Source of the DNA: Aquila chrysaetos chrysaetos
Lineage: Eukaryota; Chordata; Aves; Accipitriformes; Accipitridae
DNA length: 64,000 nucleotides
NCBI RefSeq assembly: GCF_900496995.4
Contig: NC_044004.1
Location: 82,095,538 to 82,159,537, forward strand
Direction of reading: 5' to 3'
In this document: positions 1 through 25,000 of the stretch, piece after piece
Numbering within the stretch: the stretch's first letter is position 1
How the letters are laid out: the number at the start of each line of letters is the position of its first letter
The notes under the pieces: model-generated
What the model was told of the DNA's origin: nothing
Database searches by the model: none
Seen by the model: the letters and a program-made list of their open reading frames with translations, nothing else
Position numbers and translations under genes: made by a program

Positions 1-12893
<12,893 letters not shown>

Positions 12894-15720
12894 CCTTATG
12901 GAGAAGATCACACCTGCCTGTAAAAGGTAGGCTTTAATTTCTGCAGTGTAGCCTTCTGGTGGCTTTAACTTCTGCTGTGTAGTCTTGTCGTGTCTTTCAA
13001 ATGGATAGTTTCATGAACACTTACCTAGTTGGGAGGTGCAATGGGAAAATCTTTTGCACTTCACGTTCTCGGTTAGGACACCTAGCTATGACAGACTTCT
13101 TACTGTGAGCAGCGTGCAGTTTTCTTTACAGATACTCAAGTTGGCTGTGGCAGGTAAATCATTTTCCTGAGCTGAGGTGCTAGGCATTGACACTGGAAAT
13201 TAAGCAGCTCAGGAAGTTGGGGGTTGAGCAAGCTGACAGAATAACAAAAAGGGGAAACTGGCTGCCTTCACATGAGGAGTGGAAGAAATGGGTTTTACGT
13301 ACAGCATTGTCAAGTGCATCACAGAAAATGGACTTTCTTGCAAGAAGCGAGAAGAGTGTTGGGGGGGGGCTTGTCAAGCTTAACATTAGGGAAAATTTTT
13401 GGTAACTATGTCATGCATTTTAATGTAGCTCAGTGATCTCCGAGTACGAGATAAGAGTCTGGGAGAGAAGGAGTCCTGGCTCTGTGGTTGACTTGTCTTA
13501 AGACTGAAGTACTAAATTTGAATTCTGCCACTCTACTTGCACTTTCACGTAGCATTGCATCTTATCATTCCAGATTGTTTTAAGCTGAGGCTTTTAATGT
13601 GGTTTTAATAGTTTCTCATCTTGTCCATTGAAAGACATGCAGGTCTTTTAGTCTGTCAGTTTGTCTGAAAGAAAACTCATAGAAAAAAAATGTGTGGTTT
13701 TGTTTGTTGTTTTGCTTTTCTCTATTGGGGTATTGTTACATCTTGTGCTCAGCATCTTCCTGGGAGTCTGCTTTATGTGTTGGAGTTTGTCTTGTGCTCT
13801 TGAAAGCTAGAAATGCAGTGCTTAGCTGAGGGTTTTTAGTCTCATCATCACCCCTCTTTTCTCACTGAGGCTGGGCACAGGGCCTGTACCTTCCAGAGGG
13901 AGAAGTTGGGGAGGATAAAGAGGGAAGGAGACAAGGCGCTCTGGAAGGGGCTTCAGGGCTGTGCTCCAAAATCTCTCTGGCTCTATTGGAACCTTGTGTC
14001 CTGCATAGATGGGCTTTACTCAGTGCTCTGGGTTGGGTACACTGGTGCTGCCAGCCTGGATGTGATCACATACCTGCCCCTCCGGGGATTCTCTCTGTGG
14101 CCGCAGGCACCACCAGGCACCACAGCCTCCCTCCTCTCCTACTCGGTGTTAGTTACAGATAGCCACGAGTGTGTCATGGCAATACTGTGCATGTTAGTTT
14201 TTTTTCTTTTGGGCTCTGGTGGTTCCTTTTTGAGGAGAGGGAGCACCTGCTGACTCTGAAATCTCTGCAGCAATGCTGGTCGTGCTCGTGATCTATGTGA
14301 GTGTATTTGTCACTTACATTCATGTGATGCGATGGCTTAATGCTACTAGGAAGAAAGAGGAAAAACCATTGGGGTGGGAAGCAATCCTGATAATAGAAGT
14401 GGGGGAAAAAGAAACCTTATTAAAGTTGTCTCATCTGTGAAGCACAGATGTGTAAGTGCACAGCTTTAGCAAGGTAAGGACATGTAATAAATCAAAATAA
14501 AGGAAACATATCATCAGGGACTACCTCTGGTTTTGTTAGCCCGTCCATAACATCATTGTGCTTTTCTCCTCGATGCAGGTGGCTGAAACAGTGGGAACAA
14601 TCCACCTGAGTTTCCGGGTGCTAAAGCTGCAAGGTCTCTGCAGGAGAGAGGAGGATCCCTTACTCTCTTGTTAGCCCAGCAGACTGCCATGGGAAGAGGC
14701 TCAGGTCCAGTCCAAGGACAGAGCTCACGCTGCCATTGCTGCTGGATTTCTTGCATGCAAAACAGCTCGCGAAACGTTGACTTTCTGGCCTAGGGCCGGG
14801 TCTTATCTGAGGTTGCTCAGAGAAAAACAGTGGTTATTGGTGTGTGACAAGCGTAGAAGCTGGTTTGGAGGATTTTGAAGGAAGCTGGGCTTTCTTTTGT
14901 CTAACTGCTGCCCTCTTGAGGGTTTCTCTTTAAATGAAGAGAGTAGATAGCTGCTGAATTTGCTATGTTTTGGTGGGCTACCTGATCTGTATTGGAAAGC
15001 ACCTTTGCCTTGACAAAAATGTCAGTGAAGAAAATGTTTGTGCAAGAAATACAATGTTTAAATGTGTAAATGTTCCCAACTGTTCCTTTGAAACCCTTGC
15101 TAAGCCTCAGCAGCACGTGTGATCTTGTGTTAGGTTCCTTTTCCCTCCACACTTTCATCCCCCAGTCTTTGGGTGGCTGTTTTTCGGGTGTTTAACTCGG
15201 CCTGTTGTCTGGCCACGCTGGGTGAATGTCTGGCTGCTGTTAATGGTGAAGGAAGAATAACACTGTAAAATACTGAGCTGTGTAGCAAGTGGCATGTGCA
15301 ATGGTTTCTGTGAACGCTCAGTAACTCCCTTAAGTCATCAGTCCTTTAGGTTCCTTGGGGGTCGGGACATGCAAGTGTAAAACTTGACAGTGACTTGTGG
15401 AGAAAGATGGCATCACTGTTATCTTGGGTCTGTTATGAGACCATTTTTGCTTATCTGCCCTCAAGCTGGCTGTAGTCAGTTCTGTGGTGTCCCTGTGTTG
15501 CTCACAACTGTCTTTTCCAGCAGCTCGAGGCTGCTGTCGCAGCTCACACCCCTGTACGGTGTAGTTTATTTTGGAACTTGTCTTTACACAAAATATGGCC
15601 TTTACCATCGATGTACCGTGGCAGAATACAGTATGAATGTCATCATATTTAGAACTTTGTAGCTATGCTGTGTTTTGACACTTACGTTAAAATTTGTAAA
15701 TAAAAGGATAATAAAATTCC
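12894..15720 (+). other. CDKL2: CDKL2 3' UTR and downstream region, probably with an optional 3'-UTR intron
   Basis: No coding exon of any gene was recognised on either strand. Bases after the stop could be one long 3' UTR ending near the AATAAA pair at 15699-15715. A possible donor (AAAAG|GTAGGC, near 12928) and acceptor (GATGCAG|GTGG, near 14579) would make a spliced UTR. A weaker alternative polyadenylation cluster lies at 14486-14501. The boundaries are inference. Confidence 0.5.
15699..15715 (+). terminator. Likely CDKL2 polyadenylation signals
   Basis: Two AATAAA hexamers (15699-15704 and 15710-15715) lie in AT-rich sequence downstream of the CDKL2 stop, and no other plus-strand gene lies in between. 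Cleavage would be expected 10-30 bases further on. Confidence 0.55.
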
Positions 15721-15731
15721 AGGTTTCTTGG

Positions 15732-16382
15732 TACTAGTGTGTGCTTACAAATGTGAGATGTGCTCGCTTACTCTTCCCTGGACTTGGTGTTATATCTGCT
15801 CATTTATATTGATGGCATTACCTGCATTTAGAAAGAAGACTTTTGAATCATTTTTTATTTAACACTTGACATCGAGTTTCTTGCAGCCATTTACAAGCAC
15901 AAGTTCCTAATGCCCCTCAGCAGCATCTGGACAGCACCGAGCTGACTGCGTATCCAGTGTGCCCTTTACCTTTCCAGCTCGGCTGACCTACTGCCAACAG
16001 CGCTGTTACGTTCCCGTCACCCTGCTTTTTCTTCGCTGCTATGAACTGCTCTGGGTTAGCCCAGTTGTACCAGTAGCGAATATTCCCAGCTGGCCACAGC
16101 AGTCATTTAGCTAGCCGTGGGCAAATGCAACCAAGCTACTTGCCTAAAATTGACCTACAGGGAATTCACCAAAGCCGCAGGGGACGGAGCAGCCCCCAGC
16201 CGGGGCCGGGTGCTTCTCCCGGCACGAGCACCGAGATGCTCAGCCTCAACACCCGTGGGCTGTGGGTCCTTGTCTCAGAAACAGCAAACAACAACTGCTG
16301 GAAAAAATTCAGGGGAAACCTCCCTGCTGTCCACCTGCGGGCTGGTTTCCCCTATCGTGCAACAGATGATTTCTGAGTTTAT
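15732..16382. other. Intergenic spacer between CDKL2 and RCHY1
   Basis: No ORF resembling a known protein, no recognisable repeat and no RNA gene. Together with the CDKL2 downstream region, this is where THAP6 and ODAPH would lie by comparison with human; neither is recognised. Confidence 0.5.
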
Positions 16383-16640
16383 TACTGGGGGGGGAGGTTT
16401 TAGGGGAATGGGGGGGAAAAAAGGAAGGTTTGGGGAGGGGGAAGGAAGCAAGACTTAAGGGGAGGGGGGAGAAAAAAGAAAGTAAGCAAGGTTAAGGGGG
16501 GGAGAAAGAAAGGTTTAAGGGGAGAAAGGGGAAAAAAAGCAAGTTTTAAGGGGAGAGGAGGGGAAAAAAGCAAGCGAGGGGGAAGCAAGAAAGGTTTGGG
16601 GTGGCGGGGGGAGCAAGCAAGGCTTAAGGGCAGGGGGAAG
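16383..16640 (+). repeat. Polypurine (G/A) tract, degenerate minisatellite
   Basis: About 260 bases almost free of C, built from irregular copies of a 30-36-bp motif of the type GCAAG-TTTAAGGGG-AGA-GGGG-AAAA. Many G runs of 4-9 make quadruplex or triplex structure plausible. The long open frames on the minus strand here are a by-product of the pyrimidine strand, not a gene. It abuts the RCHY1 CpG island. Confidence 0.8.
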
Positions 16641-16822
16641 CTACTCTGACAGCGCCGAGCCGCAGTGTTACACGCTGCTGCTGCTGCAGGCAGGCGGCCC
16701 GGCCGGGCCCGGCGCTCGGGTAGCCGGCCCTCCGCCTCCCGGGGACGGCGGCGGGGCGCCGGTGGAAGCGGCGGGGCGGAAACGGAAGCGAAAGGGCCGG
16801 GCCGGGCGAGGTGTGGGCGGCC
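16641..16822 (+). promoter_or_regulatory. RCHY1 CpG-island promoter and 5' UTR
   Basis: GC- and CpG-rich sequence with no TATA box that ends in GCGGCC just before the ATG. The island continues through exons 1-3 to about 17460. In mammals the RCHY1 promoter is shared with a divergent gene; no divergent coding exon is recognised here. The transcription start is not defined by sequence alone. Confidence 0.6.
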
Positions 16823-19800
16823 ATGGCGGCGGGCGGGGAGGAGGAGGGTTGCGAGCATTACCGGCGGGGCTGCCTGCTGAAGGTGAGGCGGTGGCGGGGC
16901 AGAGGGGAGGGTCGGTCGGCGGGAGGTTGCCGGGAGCGGGCGCTGAGGGTGTGCCGTACCGTACCGTTCCGTTCGTAGGCGCCGTGCTGCGGGAAGCTGT
17001 ACGCCTGCCGGCTGTGCCACGACGGCGCCGAGGGGCACCGGCTGGACCGGTTCCGCGTGGCCGAGGTGCAGTGCACCCGCTGCCGTCTCCTGCAGAAGGT
17101 GGGTCCGGTGGGGTGGGCCGGGGGCGCCGCCATTTTGGGGGTGGCGCCGCCGCCGCCATGTTGGGGCGGGCGGGGGTCGGTCCCGCACCTAACGGCCGTT
17201 TTCCCGGTTCTCCTCTCCTCCCCGGTGCGGCGGCAGGCCCAGCAGCGCTGCGAGGGTTGCCACAGCCTCTTCGGCGAGTATTACTGCGGTATCTGCCACC
17301 TCTTCGACCGCGACAAGAAGCAGTACCACTGCGCCGAGTGCGGTATCTGCAGGTACGTGAGGGGCGGGCGGGACCCTGGGGCCGGGCCCTGCCCCTAACC
17401 CCGCCCGGGTGGGGAACGGAGAGGAGGGAACCGGCCTTGGCCTGACGCTTTTCTCCTCAGGATTGGTCCGAAAGAGGATTTTTTCCACTGTTCGAAATGC
17501 AACTTATGCCTCAGCTTGAGTCTGCGAGGAAAGCACAAGGTAGGAATACACCAGTTAACTCCTTATCTTAAGAAAACAACTTGCAAATGAAACCTGATAG
17601 TGCTTCGGCTATATCCCAGGCCATACGGACAGGGGGAGCGGCAGGTTCACTAAGTGCACCTAACGGCAACACAGAGCACTTCACTAGGAGTTGAAGCTAT
17701 AGGAAGGAAACATCTTGGTCTCCCTTACCCCTTTTAAAAGGAGCTGTCGATTGCAGATCTAACAGTGTGTAAGTTTGAGCTCCTGTTCCGGCTGCAGTAT
17801 CGGAAAGGCTAGGCTGCTTGCCGCCGCGGGAGTTCTGGGAGCCCTTTTCTTGTGTATGCTTTCAAGCTGTTTGGTTTTTAAGATGCTAAGCCACCTGTTA
17901 ATTCTTAGAACTTCAAACTAAATGCAAACAGTAACGTTTCGGAAATCTTACGATTCTGAAGGAATTTTAGAATTTAGAAAAAAATGCAGATATCCATGCA
18001 GTAGAATAACTTTTTTTTTATTTTGTCTTTGCAAAGTGCATTGAAAATGTCTCCAGGCAGGACTGTCCAATATGTTTGGAGGTGAGCTGCTGCTTTTCAT
18101 TTCTTGGGTTTGTACGTGGCTGTATTTTTGACTGTGTTTGAATTAAATATTCATGTCTTTTGTCTGATACCTGTCTCAAAACAGGATATTCATACTTCTC
18201 GTGTTGGAGCTCATGTTCTGCCCTGCGGTCACCTCCTTCACAGGTAAAGCATTGCACATACTTGAGAAAGGGGAATAGCTTCTGCCTTGTGTGTGGCGTT
18301 TTTCAGCATCACTGTGGGCCTGGTTAGTCTGTATCAGCTACTTACAGATGGTTTCTAAGGGATCCACATGGTAGGGGATAGTCTCTGTTTCATCAGGAAA
18401 GACTTTCTTTAGAAAGGTTGTCTTCGTTTCCGCTGTAAATTTTGGCGGTGGCGGAGGGGCCTGTGTACTGTTCATTCTAAATTTTCCCATGCTGAATTTC
18501 CATGTGTTACTACTTAAATTTCAAGAATCTCCTAGAGAAGTCCCTCCTTGGTGCAGAAAGCAGTTGGACAATGGTTTTAAGAGGTTGGTGGCAGCTCATC
18601 ATTTTAAGTTTTAGATTTTTTCCTTAAGACAGCCCCCAAGACAATGGAGTGCTCTCTTGCCCTACAAAAACTGCTGGCTCTATTGGGATTTTAAAGTGAT
18701 GTGATCTATACCATTGGTGCCTTTGGAGGAATAGTTACTACGTTTCCTTTCCATTTTCCCTTTCTGCTTGTGTCTGGTGTTACAGACGCAGCTTTTTGTT
18801 ACTCTGTTGGCTCTCTTGTTTTTTCCCCCGTTGTCTCTGTGCGCTAAGAGAACGGCCTCTGTGTTTGACGTAGGTTTGTCCGGACTGAATCTTCGTTCAA
18901 CTCCTGTCTGTCTGAAACTTACCTTGTGATGCATCACACTCCATTTTTTCAGCAAACTTGAACCACACGTTCCTTGTCACAGCATTGACTCTGTTCCCTC
19001 GTGTTAGGTTAGAAGACCTTAGAATAGAACCAGATGTGCTTTGTTTCCAGATTTTTGCCTAAGTACTCACTGATTTTGCTGGGAAGCTCTTTTCTCACTT
19101 GGAGTCAGGATATTTTTTAACTTTGGTTTGGGGATAGCTGTGTGCCTTTTCCCTTTGTTCAGCCCAAATGTGTTACCGGTTAGTAATTGCATTCTTGTTA
19201 CTAAACTTCTCATTGTGTTTTCTTTTCAGAACATGTTACGAGGACATGCTAAAGGAGTAAGTATTTCTAAACATCTCTTCTCTTAATATTGTTGTAGTCC
19301 AAACAGATTACTTCAAGAGGCAAAGAATGTGATGCCAGTCCTGTATTGAATAACTTCAAGCCAACTCATAAAGTGATAATGGGCTTTTAATTTCTAATTC
19401 TGTATGCAAGAACTCCTCGATTCGTAGTCTTTCTCTTTGGTATGTTATGAAACTTGTCCTTTTGGGTGGACTCGTTTCATGGCCACATTCCATCTTCTGA
19501 TCTAGACTTTTTTTTTCCTTTCTGCCAGAGGTTACAGGTGTCCTTTGTGCATGCACTCGGCTTTAGATATGACAAGGTACTGGCGTCAGCTGGATGATGA
19601 AGTAGCACAGACTCCTATGCCCACAGAGTATCAGAACATGATGGTGGAGGTAAGAGATGCGACTTGTGCCGATGTCTCTATTGTTGGCAGGTCTGTGCCT
19701 TTGCGTTACTGGCAGTAGAGGGCACTAGAAACTTGTCCTGGATCAGAAGTCAACCTGACAGTTAGGGAATGAGGAAGGAATGTTGTGTGTAGGCTTACAG

Positions 19801-20797
19801 TATTCATCTGCTGTGTTTATAAACACACCAAAAAAGCACCCCCTCACCTGCACTCCAAAAAAACCCCAACCCCAAAACCACAACCTGTTAGTGTTGTAGT
19901 TTCACACAACAGAGAAATGGCTTGGTCTTTGGAAATATCTTGCTTTCTCCAGTAGCGTTAGGTGCTGTCATAGGGAAAACCAGGAATGTTTGTTTTTTAG
20001 CAGCTTGGAGCTTCATGTTCCAGACTAACCGTGGTGGATTTTCTGCAAAAATATTCCGCTATTGATTTGTGCAAGGCTAGCACATAGAGACTTCTGTCGT
20101 CTTCCTGTTTATTTGTGTTAACTCAGAACTGTGAAACTGGTTGCTCTTTGCAGGTAACACTGAATTAAACGGCACTGGTCATTAATGTTTTAGTTGCATC
20201 TGTTATGGTTTAGACAACCCATCCTACCAACTCTTGGAGTCAGGATACTTGGAAAAAATCTCTTTACTGCCTAAAAATCTCTTTACTACTTGAGAGGGAG
20301 ACTCACTCGCCTGTCTTGCACAGCAGACTGGTTAATGTTGCTAGCTGCTGTTAATCTGCTCTCGTTTTCACTTGAGGGTTTCTCTGGTAGTTTCCTACAT
20401 GGAGAAGAAGCCAAAGTGTGTCTATTCCTGACTTACACAAGGAGTCACCTTGCTATAGTAACAGTAAATTCTCTGTGATTATACAGCATGATCTGAGTAG
20501 TTACAAACGGAAAAGTTAAATCAACCCCACTGTCTTTAAAAGGAAGATATTTTCTGCTTTGTCCCCTGATTGCAAACCAGTTCTGTGGTTGCTAGAAGCA
20601 TGGTTGTAGTACATTGTTGAGTGTCCTGCTGATGCTAAAGACTCTCTCTCTCTTGTCGGTGTGTTTAGATCCTTTGCAATGACTGCAATGCCCGGTCTAC
20701 AGTGCAGTTCCATCTCCTAGGCATGAAGTGCAAAAACTGTGAATCGTACAATACTGCCCAAGATGGAAGATGCCGACTGCCTTTGGAGGAGCAGTGA
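16823..20797 (+). CDS. RCHY1: RING finger and CHY zinc finger E3 ubiquitin ligase (Pirh2)
   Basis: Nine coding exons: 16823-16882, 16979-17098, 17237-17352, 17461-17539, 18037-18081, 18185-18243, 19230-19256, 19529-19649 and 20669-20797, giving 251 residues (human about 261). The order is an N-terminal CHY zinc finger (about residues 10-77, opening CEHYRRGC), a CTCHY-type finger (about 78-134), a C3H2C3 RING (C135, C138, C154, H156, H159, C162, C173, C176), and a C-terminal zinc ribbon (C212, C215, C230, C233). All predicted zinc ligands are present, so the protein looks intact. In mammals it ubiquitinates p53 and other targets. The start is the first ATG of a CpG-island exon with an acidic lead (MAAGGEEEG). 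Exon 7 is only 27 bases; its donor GTAAGT and the next acceptor fix the frame (E169-G170). Introns 1-3 are very short (96-138 bases). Confidence 0.96.
17126..17163 (-). promoter_or_regulatory. Two YY1-type motifs in RCHY1 intron 2
   Basis: GCCGCCATTTTG (17126-17137) and GCCGCCATGTTG (17152-17163) are, on the minus strand, AAAATGGCGGC and ACATGGCGGC, close to the YY1 consensus. They lie 26 bases apart inside the CpG island, downstream of the presumed start site, where YY1 commonly acts. Motif match only. Confidence 0.45.
19712..19725 (+). promoter_or_regulatory. Candidate CTCF motif in RCHY1 intron 8
   Basis: GCAGTAGAGGGCAC fits the CTCF core CCASYAGRKGGCRS at 13 of 14 positions, with the favourable CTAG continuation after it. 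A single intronic motif; occupancy is unknown. Confidence 0.4.
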
Positions 20798-22060
20798 CCA
20801 AGACAGGTGCTGCATTCAGCTGGACAAGGAAGACTCTGCCATGGAAGAGACCATCTATTAAAAAAAAAAAAACCAAAACAAAACAACCACTTGTCAGTAA
20901 AAATTTATTCCAAGTCGTCATGGCACCAGTGAAATGGTTACAAGATTTAATTAATGCTGGTGCAAAGGAGTTTCGCTAATTGTGCCCCCCTCCCTAGTAT
21001 CTGGGGCACATCGCAGTCAGGCCCTTTGGGGTAGTCCCCGTCGAGCAGCGTGCTGCCCAATGAAGGTTAGTTCCTAGAGACAATGGCACCCTTTAAAAGA
21101 GCCATTTACTGTGTCAGAGAAGGGACAGCCTAGAAGAATAACTAATGAGATGCACAATGGAAATTATAAGCAGCTGACACAGCAGAAGATGTTTTGGGGC
21201 AGCTGAAGGTTGTGAGCATAACAGGAGGTGGAGGTATAGCTGTTCTGATTGCAGCTGTTGGAGAAAATTGGTAGCTTTGAGAGTGGCCTCTTTACATAAA
21301 GCTGACATCCGCAAAGTTTTGTGCGAGTACATTTTGTTCCTCTTAAATGATGTGTTTGTTCTAGGGCCTCGGAGCCATCGGCGCAAGTGTCTGGAGAGGG
21401 TGAGCTTGCAGAAATTGCATCCCTCGGCTTGATTTGTCGACACGTGCGTGCACGCAGCACCCGTACAGAATTCACTTTGAAACGAGGCTGGCCTGCCCGC
21501 GTATGTGTGACGAATGGCCTAAAATTCAAGCCGCAAGGCCACCCTTCTCCCCTGGACACCCATTTGACCTGCTGTCTATTCGCTCGGATTCCTTTGCCAG
21601 CTGCAGTCATGTTTACACCCATTTCTTCCTCATTTTGCTTTATTCGCTTACAGAGGCCGAGGTGTTGTAGGGTTTTTTAGGCATATATGTAGCTTGATGT
21701 TTTGATGGTTAAGTACATAAGTGAAGCACATACTATTGTCTTGTCAGGATTGACATTGGGCCAACTAGTTGGGCTGAGCCTGAGATGTTTGCTAAAGTAA
21801 CGGCAGTTCATAGAGGCACTCGAGTAGTGCAGGGACCAATTTTCTGTGGTTTTGGGTTTTTTTAATAGTATCTGATTTCACTGGGGGGAGAGGATGGAGG
21901 AGTGCTTTTAAAAAACACGACCCAACAAACCTTCCCACCCTTTTTCATGTAATAGCCTGCCCACAGTGTTTTGCAGTCTAAATATTGCAGAAAGTTCTTA
22001 GTTCTGAGAATTTCAGAACATGCAAATAGTTTCCAATAATGAAATAAAAAAAAAAAAGCC
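20798..22060 (+). other. RCHY1: RCHY1 3' UTR (extent uncertain)
   Basis: Follows the RCHY1 stop. Candidate polyadenylation signals are ATTAAA at 20857-20862, inside an A-rich run, and AATAAA at 22043-22048. No ORF here resembles a protein. The true end could lie at either signal or beyond. Confidence 0.45.
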
Positions 22061-25000
22061 CAGTTACTCTTCACCGTACAATTACTTGTTTTTAACTTGT
22101 TCTATGGTAAAACAACAGCTTTTCCTCTTAATCTGACAGCACCCCTTTATCTACGAAATACGAGGACTGGGATGCTAGCCTTACTGTAGCTTGCCTTTAC
22201 TGGAGTATCTTTTTCTGAAGCACTTTTCTCACTGCTATAAAAAAATGTAAAATAACTTCTCTATTAAAACAAATTACGCTATGTGTGATGTGCTCTCCTT
22301 TTACACACGTATTCTGTGGAAATTCCCAGCTGAGTTTAAGCTTACGATTCAGTGCTGGAAGAGGAGGGTTAGATGTCTGGCTGCGTGACCCCCGGGTCTC
22401 TATTATGAAAACAGCAGTCCTCATGTTTTTGCTGTGCTGGTGGTCAGGTGCCGGATCAGGCCCGGAGGCTCTCGCCGTCCTCCGAGGTGGCCAAAATTCC
22501 AGCGGCAGTAGCCTGCTGTGGTGGGACTGGCTGCGAGCAGCAGGTTGGACCCGACCTCCGCCGCGGTGTCACACCGACCATCGGTTACCCACGCTCCGCT
22601 TCCGTCCCTCTGCAGGGAGGTCGCGCTACCTACCCTTGAGATGGGAGATGCTTTAAATTTTTTTGAACAAATACTTAAATCCGATATAGCAGAGCCCCTC
22701 CTGCCTTGCTGAACCTCTCTGGCAAGAGCCCAGGGCAGTACCACGCTGTTTGTCTCCTTATTCCTTCACAGCACTGTTTTACGGGCGACCAGCGAATTAA
22801 GCATGCCTCCGTGCTGGAGGGGAGGCCCCATTAAAAGTGAAGCCAGAGCGGTTTGTGTCATCCCAGTCAGCAGAACAGCTGCCAAAACCCAGTTTCTTCA
22901 GGTCCCAGCCCACATCTCTGCTCTCCCACCCCAAACCTGCCCCATCCGAACTACGGTACGGGGGGACGTGGTTGGCAGAGCAGGTGGTGTGGGTTGAGGC
23001 TGGTTTTTTCCACCCTCTATGGCAATTGGGATTAGTTCCATGGTGGGGAACCATCTGTGGGGCCAGGTGGGCTGCATCAGCTCATCCAGACCCCTTAAAT
23101 AGTCTGGGGGCTGTGCTGGGGGCGAGTAGGGTGTTTGCTGAGGGAGCAAGTAAGTCTGTTGGAGCATTTCCCTGCCTTTGGGGGTACTTCTAAGAAAAGA
23201 TGAGGTGTTTTTTTTTTTTTGGGGGGGGGGGGGGTTGTGGGCTGTGCTGGGCACCAAGTGGTGGTTTCCTTCTGGGGGCTGCTGTTAAATGAGGAAAGCT
23301 GGGGGGACTTTGTTGTCTTCGGAAGTTCAAGTGCAGAAGAAGCTTGCCTGGGCTCCTTGCTGTCTTCACCCATCCTTGCATGAGTGGGGTTTGGGGATGG
23401 ACATCGTGGGGACCGTCTCTCCGAGGGGACACGGCCTGGGGAAAGGGCTGGTTTGACTATGGGACCGTGAATCCCTGCTGCCACGGGCCTGTTGAGTGTG
23501 GTGTTCCCACGGTGCTGACATCCCTGCTTGACTTTAAGTTCCTGCAGATGATAAGAAGGACTCTCCTCCTGCTTGTGGATGACGCTTTTCGTTCCTCCGT
23601 TGAAGCTGCCAGCAAGACTTCCTGCTGCTTTGGAGCACCCTCCAAATGTCTGCTGTCACCTGGTGGCTTCACTACCCTCCCTGGATGGAGACCTGCTCCC
23701 AGGTAAGCCCTGAGGGCCAGTGGGGCTCGTATCAGCCTGAAGGAGTTGTCATCTCAGAGCTTTGTGGTCTTGTAGGGAGATACCCAGCTCAGGCAACGGG
23801 GCCATGCAGAGTATTTTTTTTTTAATGGGGAGGAAGCAGCAGCTCTGGGCGTGCAGGGGAATTTGGGTACCTGATGCCAGCAGAGCTCGTCTCACCACCA
23901 CCATCACCACCGCTGCTGCTGCACTGGGTCTTGCTCAGAGGTTACTGTTGCCCAAACAGCCCCAGCCCGGTGGTGACTGCCAGCAGCTTGGCACGGTGGT
24001 TTTGGCTGCCCAGAAGCAGGATAAAACAAGTTCAGGTGATGCCTGATGTTTTCGAGGTGCTTTTTTTGCTTTGAGTGTTACTGCTTGAGAAGTGACTTCC
24101 CTTTCGCTGTAAAAGGACATGCAGGGTTAAATTAACTGTAAATGGGATAAAAATGTGATGTCAAATGATGTCTTTGAGAAGAATGTGAGGAATGTTGTTT
24201 TCTTGTATTATTAAAGCAGTTCTAGTTCTTCTCCTCACAAAGCGGAGGAAAAAAGTCCCTTGAGCATACTGTTAGTTGACGCTTGAGAAGCCCGCTGATG
24301 GCAAATACTGGGTTAGACACCATTTCCATAGGCAGCGCTGGTAGCAGGGGCTGGGAATTGGGCGGTGGCTGGAGAAGCAGAGATGGCATGGAGATGTGCG
24401 GAGGGCATACAGCATAGCTAGGAAAAGGAACAAACGATAAATTCCTTCTTCTATTAAAAAGCCACTAGCGAATGGATGCTCCGAAGAAGGTCGGGGAGCT
24501 ATGTCTAGTTGTCATGGGCTCCGAAACCAGGGCAGGCTGTCTCTGCCTCGGCTCGGTGACGAGTGCTCTGGCTTGATGGCAGAGGTGCCCCCACCTTCTG
24601 CTGCTCTGTAACCCGGTGATAAAACACTCTTTTGGGTTCCTCACAAGCATGTCTTGCGTGACACAGGGTTGTCGTAGGTACTGTCTGTGCTCCCTGTGTG
24701 GATGGGGCTCGAGCCTGGCTTCATAGCACCTGGCAGCCGTTGCCTTCAGAAGATGGTGAGATGTTGAGTACGTCTAAAGCGCTGCTGGAGGTGGAGGACA
24801 CGGGCAGTGACTTGACTTTTACGTGTCTCTAAGGTTTTGCGCTGGCGGGTGGAGAAATGGAGGCTGGTGGTCCACACCATCTCTTTGGGAAGGGTTTGCC
24901 CACCCTAACCGGGGGCTGCATTGCCGCCCCAACGCCGGTGCTGGTGAGCCTTTGGGCAAGGATGCTGTTATCCCACCGGGTCCAGTAGACCTCATGGTTC

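Noticed and set aside
16400-17188. 262-codon minus-strand frame near RCHY1, considered as a divergent THAP6-like gene
   Set aside because: It reads through the pyrimidine strand of the polypurine tract and the antisense of RCHY1 exons 1-2; no THAP zinc-finger pattern (C-x2-4-C...C-x2-H) was found.
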